Assembly (NCBI GenBank): GCA_015229165.1
Contig: JADGCD010000124.1
Location: 1 to 6,323 of the forward strand
Origin: Nitrospinota bacterium
GTDB taxonomy: Bacteria; Nitrospinota_A; UBA7883; JADGGD01
DNA: 6,323 bases
Direction: 5' to 3'
Positions 1-5,825 of this stretch are shown here, piece by piece; positions within the stretch are counted from its first letter, which is position 1, and each line of letters begins with the position of its first letter. Below the pieces are notes generated by a model. That model saw nothing but the letters and a program-made list of their open reading frames with translations, had not been told where the DNA came from and did not search any database. The position numbers and the translations under genes were made by a program.

Positions 1-164
1 CCCTGCTCGTCATCGGCGGAGGGGCGTGGCAGTTGAGCCGGATATTGGCGACGTTGGCCGGGGCCGACCTGAAGCAGAGCCTGACGGTCTACCTCGGCTC
101 GTGGCTGATCCTTCTGGGCGCCGGGATCGTCCTCCGGCTGGCTCTGGCGGGGCTTGCGGGATAA
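1..164 (+). CDS. C-terminal end of an unrecognised membrane protein (partial)
   Basis: The frame starting at base 3 is open from the window edge to a TAA at 162-164, about 53 codons. The peptide begins LLVIGGGAWQLSRIL and ends LILLGAGIVLRLALAGLAG. It has a hydrophobic start, a short polar stretch (GADLKQS) and a final hydrophobic segment of about 20 residues, as expected for the last one or two transmembrane helices of an integral membrane protein. No family could be recognised from so short a tail. The gene is cut by the left edge. Its stop lies only 3 nt from the stop of the convergent DUF4126 gene, and no terminator fits between them. The coding call rests on hydrophobic composition and on the clean junction with its neighbour. 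Confidence 0.55.
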   Translation, partial: LLVIGGGAWQLSRILATLAGADLKQSLTVYLGSWLILLGAGIVLRLALAGLAG

Positions 165-167
165 CCC

Positions 168-791
168 CTACCCGACCGGCGGAGGGGTCGCCCGAGATCC
201 TTCCCCGAACCCTCCCGCCACTTTGCGCAGCGCCCCCTTGAGCAGCCGCCAGACCCGGGGGACGAACCAGAGGGCGAACAGGAAGAAGGCGGCCACGAAT
301 CCGGCCATGACCCACGGATGGTTGAAGGCGACCCAGAGGGCGGTGACGGCGGCCACGTCCTCAATCACCGACGCCGCCCAGTTGGAGAATGGCTCCGGGC
401 TGGTATTGATGACCAGCCGGGCGCCCGCCTTGGTGGCGTGGGCGGAGCCGGCCACCGCGCCCCCCAGCAGGAACGCGACGATCTGCGCCTCCTGGCTCAC
501 CTCTCCCACCGCCTGCGCGGCGAGGATGGCCCCGGCGGGTATCCGGATGAACGTATGGACGGCGTCCCAGCCGCTGTCGAGGCCGGGAACCTTGTCGGCG
601 AAGAACTCGATGAAGAACATGACCAGCGCCGCGAGGATGATCCCGTCGCTCTGGAGAACCTGCAATTCGGGGGGAAGGACCATCGACCCGGTGGCGCCCA
701 TGATGCCGAGGACGGCGACGGTGGCGTAGAGGTTCACGCCGGAGGCCCAGGCGACCCCCATGCCGGTGGCGATGACGGCGATGGCTTCCAT
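168..791 (-). CDS. DUF4126 family integral membrane protein
   Basis: This is a 207-residue, very hydrophobic protein with the conserved blocks I associate with DUF4126: SGVNLYATV (17-25), ADKVPGLDSGWDAVHTFIR (65-83) followed by PAGA, and HATKAGARLVINTSPEP (118-134), with an ED pair at 144-145. Hydrophobic stretches at about 4-33, 50-65, 84-96, 102-117, 140-156 and 160-178 suggest five or six membrane segments, followed by a basic, Pro/Gly-rich cytoplasmic-looking tail. The family's biochemical role is unknown. The ATG at 789-791 is chosen because GGGAGAGAG lies just upstream and the family normally starts a few residues before SGxNLYATV. The frame stays open 45 codons further up, but that extension is polar and would run into the divergent gene's leader. 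The gene is divergent from the KaiC-like ATPase and convergent with the partial gene at the left edge. Confidence 0.88.
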   Translation of the reverse strand: MEAIAVIATGMGVAWASGVNLYATVAVLGIMGATGSMVLPPELQVLQSDGIILAALVMFFIEFFADKVPGLDSGWDAVHTFIRIPAGAILAAQAVGEVSQEAQIVAFLLGGAVAGSAHATKAGARLVINTSPEPFSNWAASVIEDVAAVTALWVAFNHPWVMAGFVAAFFLFALWFVPRVWRLLKGALRKVAGGFGEGSRATPPPVG

Positions 792-910
792 GGTCTCTCT
801 CCCGTTGAGGTGCGTTTCTGTGTTGATAATACGGCCAGCGGTGAGGGAGTGGACCTTTTTTTCGCCTGACGCTTCTGCTAAGGTCGTCTCCACACCAACG
901 AGGAATGACC
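792..910. promoter_or_regulatory. Divergent intergenic region with probable promoters
   Basis: This 119-bp gap separates the divergent starts of the DUF4126 gene and the KaiC-like gene, so promoters for both should lie in or near it. The most promoter-like spot is the AT-rich patch at 820-832. On the minus strand it contains TATTAT (826-831), which would place a start about 30 nt before the DUF4126 ATG. On the plus strand it contains GATAAT (825-830). Neither has a convincing -35 hexamer at the usual distance. A run of seven T lies at 856-862 without a GC-rich stem before it, so it is not an intrinsic terminator. The GAGGA at 900-904 is the ribosome binding site of the plus-strand gene. Confidence 0.35.
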
Positions 911-1751
911 ATGACCGAACGGGCATCCACCGGCGTGGCCGGTCTCGACGAGGCTCTCGGCGGAGGATTGATCCCCGGAACGGTGACCATCGTCCACGGC
1001 GCCACCGGAGCGGGAAAGACGCAGCTCGGCGTCGCCTTCGCGGCGGCTGGGGCGCCCCGGGGGCTCTTCCTCGACCTGAACGCGAGAGGCGACCGGCAGG
1101 GGCATCACGACTACGCCCGCCGCATGGCTGGATGGGCGCTGGCCGACTGCGACATCGCCTCCCTGACGCCGACGGCGGCCCTTGGCGCCGCCGGGGGGCC
1201 GGGCGATTTCGCGGCGGTGTTCGAAGGAATGGGAAAGCGCCCCCACCGTGAGCAGGTGTCCGACCTCGAATGGCTCGACTGGAACGTCCGGCTCCAGTCG
1301 GTGTTGCAGGCGACGGGGCTCTTCTTCCTTTCGTCGTTCATGGCGGGACGCCGCGCCGTGGTGGTGGACGGACTGGAGCCGACCGACCACGCCGTCGATT
1401 CGGCCCAGTACGAGTTCTTCGAATATCTGGCCGAACAGGTCTTCCACCGGCGCCCCGACCTGCTGGCCAAGGAAGCGTTGCGGGAGAACTATCGCCGGTT
1501 CTCGCCGGAGGTGGAGCGTCGCCCCTACGACCCGCGCCAGGTGACGGTGATGGCCATGGCGACCGCGCGGGAAATGTCGCTCGACGCGATGATCGACCGG
1601 TCGCTGGCGGAGGGGGATCTTTACGCGGTGGCCAACACGGTGATTCTGATGGGGCGGATACGGGAGGGGAGCAAGATAGGCCGGCTCGGCCTGCTCGGAC
1701 GAGATCGTCCCCTACACCATCGACGACCGGGGGATCGTCGTTCTTCCCTGA
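911..1751 (+). CDS. KaiC/RAD55-family RecA-like ATPase, frameshifted near the 3' end
   Basis: The N-terminus (STGVAGLDEALGGGLIPG, residues 6-23) is the typical KaiC/GvpD/RAD55 opening. Walker A GATGAGKT follows at 30-37, a Walker B-like strand RAVVVDG is at 148-154, and a late core strand (ANTVILMGRIREGSKIGR) is at 241-258. These are single-domain ATP-binding proteins; the role of this one is unknown. ATG 911 is preferred over ATG 905 because GAGGA (900-904) is 6 nt from the former and abuts the latter. After residue 258 the open frame stops making family sense. One frame over (+1) it reads SACSDEIVPYTIDDRGIVVLP and stops at 1749-1751, which is the expected family C-terminus. The gene therefore carries a net +1 shift between about 1680 and 1697. 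A preceding strand of roughly eight residues, usually ending in KHRG, also seems to be missing, which fits a small deletion. Uncorrected, the frame runs on to 2137. Pseudogene or sequencing error are both possible. Confidence 0.75.
1680..1697 (+). other. Frameshift/deletion site in the KaiC-like gene
   Basis: Upstream of this interval the family-like translation is in the frame of the 911 start. Downstream it is in the +1 frame. A TAG at 1677-1679 in that second frame sets the left limit, and the SACSDEI block sets the right limit. The interval contains the near-repeat GCTCGG...GCTCGG, a microhomology that could favour a small deletion. No slippery heptamer or strong downstream stem was evident, so programmed frameshifting is not favoured. 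Confidence 0.6.
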
Positions 1752-1843
1752 AACGCCCCCCCTCAGTTCGATCAGATATTACACCCGCCCCTTTTTCGCC
1801 AGACGGTATGGCCGACGGGAGCGGTCGCCCCTATGATCCCCCC

Positions 1844-2137
1844 ATGGAACAGCAGACACCGATCCCCATGGAAGCCCGCTCGCTGGCGGAATCGCTGGCG
1901 CCGGTCGGCCTTGCCCCCCGCTTTTCGCGGCGAGCCCTCCTGCTCTGGCGGGGGCTGGCGGAGCTGTACGGCTCCACGCTGTTCGACCGGCCTTTGGGCT
2001 GGAGCGACCGGGACACCTACGAGCAGCTCCTCGACCGCCCGGTCATGGCGCCGTCCGTTCCCCCGTCCGCTGGGCCACCCACGCCGCCAGCGGTTCGATC
2101 CCGTTCCGGTCCACAAGGGCGCCCAGCCGGTTCATGA
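1844..2137 (+). CDS. Small hypothetical protein, 97 residues
   Basis: The ORF starts at ATG 1844. It encodes a charged, helix-prone N-terminal part of about 65 residues: MEQQTPIPMEARSLAES, then a segment around SRRALLLWRGLAELYGSTLF, then DRPLGWSDRDTYEQLLDRP. From about residue 66 the composition turns to low-complexity Pro/Ser/Arg. That tail overlaps, antisense, the 3' end of the sulfite/nitrite reductase-like gene by 95 bp. The first part looks like a real protein and the tail looks like read-through of the opposite strand, so the gene may have lost its natural 3' end. No clear Shine-Dalgarno precedes ATG 1844 or the alternative in-frame ATGs at 1808 and 1868. Without a correction of the frameshift upstream, the same frame is continuous with the KaiC-like gene, and an automated caller would join them into one product of about 410 residues. 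I do not recognise a family. Confidence 0.4.
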   Translation: MEQQTPIPMEARSLAESLAPVGLAPRFSRRALLLWRGLAELYGSTLFDRPLGWSDRDTYEQLLDRPVMAPSVPPSAGPPTPPAVRSRSGPQGRPAGS

Positions 2138-2735
2138 AATCGCCGTGGGCCGCCACGTAGTCGAGAACGGCATCGACCACGGCGACAACCTCCTCCCCGG
2201 TGGCGACGGTCATCAGGGGAGTGGCGATCCGGGGGCGGAAGCCGTTCATCCCGCCGACCATGATCTTGTACCCCTCTCCCCCGGCGACAATACCTATGTC
2301 CTTCGTGGCTGGCTCCGAACAGGAGCGTTGGCATCCGGCCACGCCGATGACCACTTTCGCCCCCCCGGTCTCCCGGTCGGCGAACCGGCGCTCCAACTCC
2401 TCCGCCAGCCCGAGGACCGGCTGTTTGAACCGCTGGCAAAACGTTTCGGCGGAGCAGAGCTTGACCGGGCGAACACCCCCCTTGGCGAAGTTGATGGGGG
2501 AATAGCCGGACGCCGCAGCGGCCGCGTCCCGTTCGAGGGGCCGTTTTCCCTCCCAGACGAAGACCATCTCGCCGGGGAGTTTGACGGTGGTGGCGCCGTG
2601 GGCGCGCATGACCTCCACCAGCCGCGCCAGCTCTTCGATGTCCGTCCCGCCGGGTGAAAAGCGGGGGGCGAAGGTGGTGTGAAGCGATTCGTCGTCCTGG
2701 TCGATGGGGGGGCGCATGGCGTTCAATCCGTACAA
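2043..2735 (-). CDS. Compact siroheme/[4Fe-4S] sulfite or nitrite reductase-like protein
   Basis: This 230-residue protein carries the complete siroheme/[4Fe-4S] cysteine signature of the nitrite/sulfite reductase superfamily: C94-x5-C100 (CSAETFC) and C135-x3-C139 (CQRSC, within GVAGCQRSCSEP). It is preceded by a ferredoxin-like half-domain at about 20-60 (FSPGGTDIEELARLVEVMRAHG). Full-size assimilatory enzymes are two to three times longer. This length matches the low-molecular-weight 'assimilatory-type' sulfite reductase of Desulfovibrio and the small Dsr-like proteins of anaerobes, which reduce sulfite or nitrite in the cytoplasm with low-potential electrons. No ferredoxin or flavin domain is fused, so electrons must come from a separate donor. 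The start is taken as TTG at 2733-2735 because GGGAG lies 8 nt upstream; the ATG at 2715-2717 lacks a good site. The stop is TGA at 2043-2045. The gene follows the chemoreceptor gene by 122 nt on the same strand. Substrate preference cannot be read from the sequence. Confidence 0.85.
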   Translation of the reverse strand: MYGLNAMRPPIDQDDESLHTTFAPRFSPGGTDIEELARLVEVMRAHGATTVKLPGEMVFVWEGKRPLERDAAAAASGYSPINFAKGGVRPVKLCSAETFCQRFKQPVLGLAEELERRFADRETGGAKVVIGVAGCQRSCSEPATKDIGIVAGGEGYKIMVGGMNGFRPRIATPLMTVATGEEVVAVVDAVLDYVAAHGDFMNRLGALVDRNGIEPLAAWVAQRTGERTAP

Positions 2736-2742
2736 ATGGGTA

Positions 2743-2769
2743 GCTCCCTCCAGCCTAACTGAAGGGAGC
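2743..2769 (-). promoter_or_regulatory. Hairpin sequestering the Shine-Dalgarno of the reductase gene
   Basis: On the minus-strand RNA, GCUCCCUUCAG (2769-2759) pairs with CUGGAGGGAGC (2753-2743) around the loop UUAGG. This gives an 11-bp stem with a single U-G wobble. The same DNA read as plus-strand RNA would have an A-C mismatch at that pair, so the fold suits a minus-strand transcript. The 3' arm contains the GGAGGGAG Shine-Dalgarno of the reductase gene, whose TTG start lies 7 nt beyond the stem. No U-run follows, which argues against an intrinsic terminator. The pairing is directly visible; its use in translational control is inferred. Confidence 0.5.
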
Positions 2770-2771
2770 GT

Positions 2772-2795
2772 TCGATACCATGACCCGGGTCACAA
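2772..2795 (-). promoter_or_regulatory. Crp-type dyad and possible promoter upstream of the reductase gene
   Basis: The minus strand reads TTGTGACCCGGGTCATG. It contains the perfect 12-bp palindrome TGACCCGGGTCA (2781-2792). Read as TGTGA-N6-TCATG (2794-2779), it matches 8 of 10 positions of the Crp consensus TGTGA-N6-TCACA. A TGG-TATCGA sequence (2780-2772) directly downstream resembles an extended -10 element. The 15-bp core TTGTGnCnnGGGTCA recurs upstream of the chemoreceptor gene at almost the same distance from its start. A Crp/Fnr-superfamily operator is the best guess, but no such regulator is encoded in this window. Confidence 0.4.
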
Positions 2796-2857
2796 CGTCA
2801 CCTCCGGCCGCGGACAGGACGGCGAAGACACCCTGCGACAGGGAATGCGCGCGCGGG

Positions 2858-5764
2858 CTAGAAGCTGCCGAAGTCGTCGTCAAGTCCCGCGTTCTCAGCC
2901 GCAGCCTTCGCCTGTTGCGCCGAGCCGTTCCCGCCACCGTGACGCCGGAAGAAGTGACCGTACTTCGTGTCTTCCTTGCGGATGTGGTTGTCGAGCCAGT
3001 CCCGCAGGAAGCCGAGGAGCTGGTAGAGGGAAGGCCCCTCCCCTTTCCCCTGGCTCTCGAGGAACTTGCCCACCTTGCGCAGCAGATCCTCGTGAATTCC
3101 CTTGTGGGGAGGGAACTCGTTGAAGCCGATCTTCTGCATGAAAGCCTCCTCGTCCGAGAGGTGCTTTTGCGCATACTCCACCAGACTTCCCAGAATCTTG
3201 TCCACCGACCCCGGCGCGCCCCCCGCCTTGATGTCGGCGTGCAACTCGTTCACCAGTTGGAAAAGCTTCTGGTGCTGCTGGTCCATCTCGGCCACCCCGG
3301 TGCCGTAGACGTTGGCGTCCCATTTGATGAAATCGGCCACCGGCCCCCGCTTCGGCGCGACGGGAGCGGGCGCCGCCGCCCGACGGGGCGCCCCCTTGGC
3401 CGCGGGGGCCGACGCACGAGGCGCCGCCACCGGTTTGGTCGCAGGGGGAAGAGCCTTCGACGGGACCGGCCCGCCGTCGTCGGAAAGGGCGAAGCGGGAG
3501 AGCATCTCCTTCAGGTTCGTCGCCTCCCCCGACAGAGCCGCCGAGGCGGAGGCCGACTGCTCCGAGATGGAGGCGTTCTGCTGGGTGATATGGTCGATCT
3601 CCGAGAGCCCCTTGCGGATTTCGGAGATGCCGGTGGCCTGGTCGGTGTTGGCCCGGGCGATCTGCCCGATGAGACCGCTGACCTTGGTGAACGACTGGAC
3701 GATCTCCTCCAGCGCCGAGGCGGTCCGGTCGGCGATGTCGGCGCCGTTCTGGACCTTCTCCACCGAGCCCTGGATCAGCGCCGCCGTCTCCTGCGCCGCC
3801 CGGGCGGAGCGTCCCGCCAGGTTGCGCACCTCTTCGGCCACGACGGCGAAACCCTTGCCGTGGCGCCCGGCCCGGGCCGCCTCGACCGCCGCGTTGAGGG
3901 CCAGCAGATTCGTCTGGAAGGCGATCTCGTCGATGACCTTGATGATCTTGCTGATGTTCTGGCTGGAATCGTTGATGGCCGACATCGCCGAGACCATCTC
4001 CTTCATCCGGGAGTTCCCCTCCACCGCCACCAGACGGCTCTGCTCGGCCAGCGAGCTGGCGTCGCCGGCGTTCTTCGCGTTCTGGTTGACCTGCTCGGCG
4101 ATATGCTGGGTCGAGGCGGTGATCTGCTCCAGCGCCGAAGCCTGCGACGCCGAACCGTCGGAAAGGTTGTGGGCCGAATCGGAGACCATCTTGGCCCGGG
4201 AGGCGATGATGTCTCCGGCCCGGTTGATCTCGGAGATGAGGCCGTTGAGGTCGGTCTTCACCCGGGCCAGCGCTCCGATGACGACGTCGTCCTTCCCCCG
4301 CTGCTTGGCGTCGAAGGTCAGATCCCCCTCGGCCAGCCGCTGCAGGGCGCCCACCACCTCGAACTGGAGGTTGTCGGCGAACTCGTCGAGCGCGCGGGCC
4401 ATCTGTCCCACCTCGTCTTCGGTGTTCATGTTCATCCGGCGGTCGAGCTTGCCGATCCCCATCTCCTTGAGCATGTCGACCACCTCGTTGAGGGGGCCGG
4501 TGATGGAGCGGGTCACCAGCACCGTCGGGACGATGCCGACGAAGATGGCCATGATGATCATGATGGTGGAGGCCAGGTTCGCCTCGCTGAAGAGCCCTTC
4601 CGCCCTGCCGGCCAGATTCTCCGAAGCGGCGCTGGTGGCGTCGGTCATCTCGAGAATCGTCTCCGACATGGCCGACGTGTCCCGCTCGATGACCGCCACC
4701 GCCCGGACCACCTGTTCGAGCCGGGCGGCGTACAGTTCGAACCCTTCCACCAGATCGTTGGCCTGCTTGGTGTCACCGACCGCCTGGCGAAGCTGCTTCA
4801 CGAAGGCCATCAGGTAGCCGAACCGCTTCTCCATGTCCTGCACCGAGGCCAGGTCGTTGGCGGCCAGATACTTCTCGTACCGTTTCTGGATGTCGCCAAA
4901 CAGGACCCGGACTTCGGACAGGGCCCGCCCCTCGACGCCACCGGCGCCGATGGTCGAAGCGGCCTTTTGCAGCTCGACCGCCAGCAGCGACGTCTGGCCG
5001 TCGATCTCCTTCTTGACCGCCTCCAGCGTGCCGCTGTCGCCGGTGAGGGAGTCGTAGCGGGTCTTATAGGCCCCCAGCGCCCCCCGGACCCGATCCAGCA
5101 GGCGGGTCTCCTCTTCCTCCAGCAGGCCGGTCTCGTAGATCGCGTTGAAGTCCCGGTCGAACTCCTGCAGCAACGTCCGGGCCTTCTCGCTCTGGCGGGC
5201 GCCGAACTCCGGGTCTTTCACCCCATACAGTAGAAAGCCGGTCTGGGCGGCGTTAAGCTGGCTGGCCATGGCGTTGAGTTCGAGCAGGCGCCAGTTGAGG
5301 TCGGAAACGCCGGTCAGGCGGGAGATGTAGAGATAACCCGACGCCCCGAGAATCATCGCCAGCAGCAGGAGACTGCCGTGGCTGTTGTACAGCTTCAGGT
5401 TGATGGAGAGCTTTCGGGCGGCCGCTCCGAAGGTGAAGAGGAGCGGCGTGACGATCAGCACCGCCACCAGAATCTGGAGAATCCAGAAGATGCGGGAATA
5501 GCCCTCCGTCCCGCTCCCCCGGCTCCCGGAGTCCATTTGATCGGACAGCCCCCCGGAGGCGGCGCCTTTCTTCTGCGACGCGAGCCAGTCGGTCGTGAGA
5601 AGCGCGCGAACCTCCGCATCGGCCAGCGACACCGGCTCGGGCGAAATGGAGGCATAGGCCCGCTCAAGTCCGTCGTCGGAAGCGGCGATGGCGGGGGCCG
5701 AAAGGAGCCCCAGCGCGACAACGGCAACAAGAATAGCGGATTTCAGGTATCTCTTGAGCGCCAC
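2858..5764 (-). CDS. Methyl-accepting chemotaxis protein with C-terminal hemerythrin domain
   Basis: This 968-residue chemoreceptor probably signals intracellular oxygen to the CheA/CheW kinase complex. Domain order: signal-peptide-like segment (1-28, ending PAIAA); short periplasmic stretch; membrane helix 92-115; cytoplasmic loop RKLSINLKL; membrane helix 130-148; all-helical periplasmic region of about 250 residues (150-398), the size of an HBM-type sensor; membrane helix 399-417; HAMP 418-467 and a second HAMP-like unit 468-515; signalling domain with the conserved tip DEIAFQTNLLALNAAVEAAR (612-631) and GFAVVAEEVRNLA; Pro/Ala/Lys linker 762-810; hemerythrin 811-943. The hemerythrin has all seven diiron ligands: H831, H868, E872, H887, H891, H927 and D932. 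The chain ends DFGSF, resembling a CheR/CheB tether. The GTG start at 5762-5764 has AGGAGG 5 nt upstream and opens directly into the signal sequence. Overall plan and size resemble Desulfovibrio DcrH. The gene lies 65 nt after the gene at the right edge and 122 nt before the reductase gene. Confidence 0.95.
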   Translation of the reverse strand: MALKRYLKSAILVAVVALGLLSAPAIAASDDGLERAYASISPEPVSLADAEVRALLTTDWLASQKKGAASGGLSDQMDSGSRGSGTEGYSRIFWILQILVAVLIVTPLLFTFGAAARKLSINLKLYNSHGSLLLLAMILGASGYLYISRLTGVSDLNWRLLELNAMASQLNAAQTGFLLYGVKDPEFGARQSEKARTLLQEFDRDFNAIYETGLLEEEETRLLDRVRGALGAYKTRYDSLTGDSGTLEAVKKEIDGQTSLLAVELQKAASTIGAGGVEGRALSEVRVLFGDIQKRYEKYLAANDLASVQDMEKRFGYLMAFVKQLRQAVGDTKQANDLVEGFELYAARLEQVVRAVAVIERDTSAMSETILEMTDATSAASENLAGRAEGLFSEANLASTIMIIMAIFVGIVPTVLVTRSITGPLNEVVDMLKEMGIGKLDRRMNMNTEDEVGQMARALDEFADNLQFEVVGALQRLAEGDLTFDAKQRGKDDVVIGALARVKTDLNGLISEINRAGDIIASRAKMVSDSAHNLSDGSASQASALEQITASTQHIAEQVNQNAKNAGDASSLAEQSRLVAVEGNSRMKEMVSAMSAINDSSQNISKIIKVIDEIAFQTNLLALNAAVEAARAGRHGKGFAVVAEEVRNLAGRSARAAQETAALIQGSVEKVQNGADIADRTASALEEIVQSFTKVSGLIGQIARANTDQATGISEIRKGLSEIDHITQQNASISEQSASASAALSGEATNLKEMLSRFALSDDGGPVPSKALPPATKPVAAPRASAPAAKGAPRRAAAPAPVAPKRGPVADFIKWDANVYGTGVAEMDQQHQKLFQLVNELHADIKAGGAPGSVDKILGSLVEYAQKHLSDEEAFMQKIGFNEFPPHKGIHEDLLRKVGKFLESQGKGEGPSLYQLLGFLRDWLDNHIRKEDTKYGHFFRRHGGGNGSAQQAKAAAENAGLDDDFGSF

Positions 5765-5796
5765 GACCCCCTCCTGGCTTCCAAAGAATTTCCGCT

Positions 5797-5825
5797 ACCT
5801 TACCCTATATTGACCCTTGGCACAA
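5797..5825 (-). promoter_or_regulatory. Probable promoter/operator of the chemoreceptor gene
   Basis: In the AT-richer gap before the chemoreceptor, the minus strand reads TTGTGCCAAGGGTCA (5825-5811), then ATATAGGGTAAGGT. The first block matches 12 of 15 bases of the motif upstream of the reductase gene and keeps TGTG and TCA at Crp-like spacing. TTGTGC (5825-5820) with TAAGGT (5802-5797), 17 bp apart, is a weak sigma70-like pair; TATAGG (5809-5804) is an alternative -10. The recurrence is visible in the sequence; the assignment of promoter elements is tentative. Confidence 0.4.

Noticed and set aside
854..863. Run of seven T as part of an intrinsic terminator
   Set aside because: No GC-rich stem precedes it, and it lies in a divergent promoter region where a terminator is not expected.
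154..869. Plus-strand ORFs of 183-191 codons across the DUF4126 gene
   Set aside because: The minus strand carries clear DUF4126 motifs and membrane helices. The plus-strand translations show no family pattern.
1680..1697. Programmed ribosomal frameshift in the KaiC-like gene
   Set aside because: No slippery heptamer, internal Shine-Dalgarno at proper spacing or strong downstream stem was seen, and a conserved strand appears to be missing, which points to a deletion.
1833..2657. A 274-codon plus-strand ORF across the reductase gene
   Set aside because: It lies antisense to the reductase and out of frame with the small ORF at 1844. The translation is low complexity.
2831..2843. CCCTG-CGA-CAGGG hairpin shortly after the chemoreceptor stop as a terminator
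   Set aside because: The stem is only 5 bp and no U-rich run follows on the minus strand.
3312..4817. A 501-codon plus-strand ORF opposite the chemoreceptor gene
   Set aside because: Its Ser/Ala/Arg-rich composition mirrors the chemoreceptor codons in another frame, and it has no plausible ribosome binding site or family signature.
2780..5233. An 817-codon plus-strand ORF opposite the chemoreceptor gene
   Set aside because: The minus strand here encodes an unmistakable chemoreceptor-hemerythrin protein. The antisense translation is His/Arg/Gly/Leu-rich with no recognisable domain, as expected for a long antisense frame in GC-rich coding DNA.
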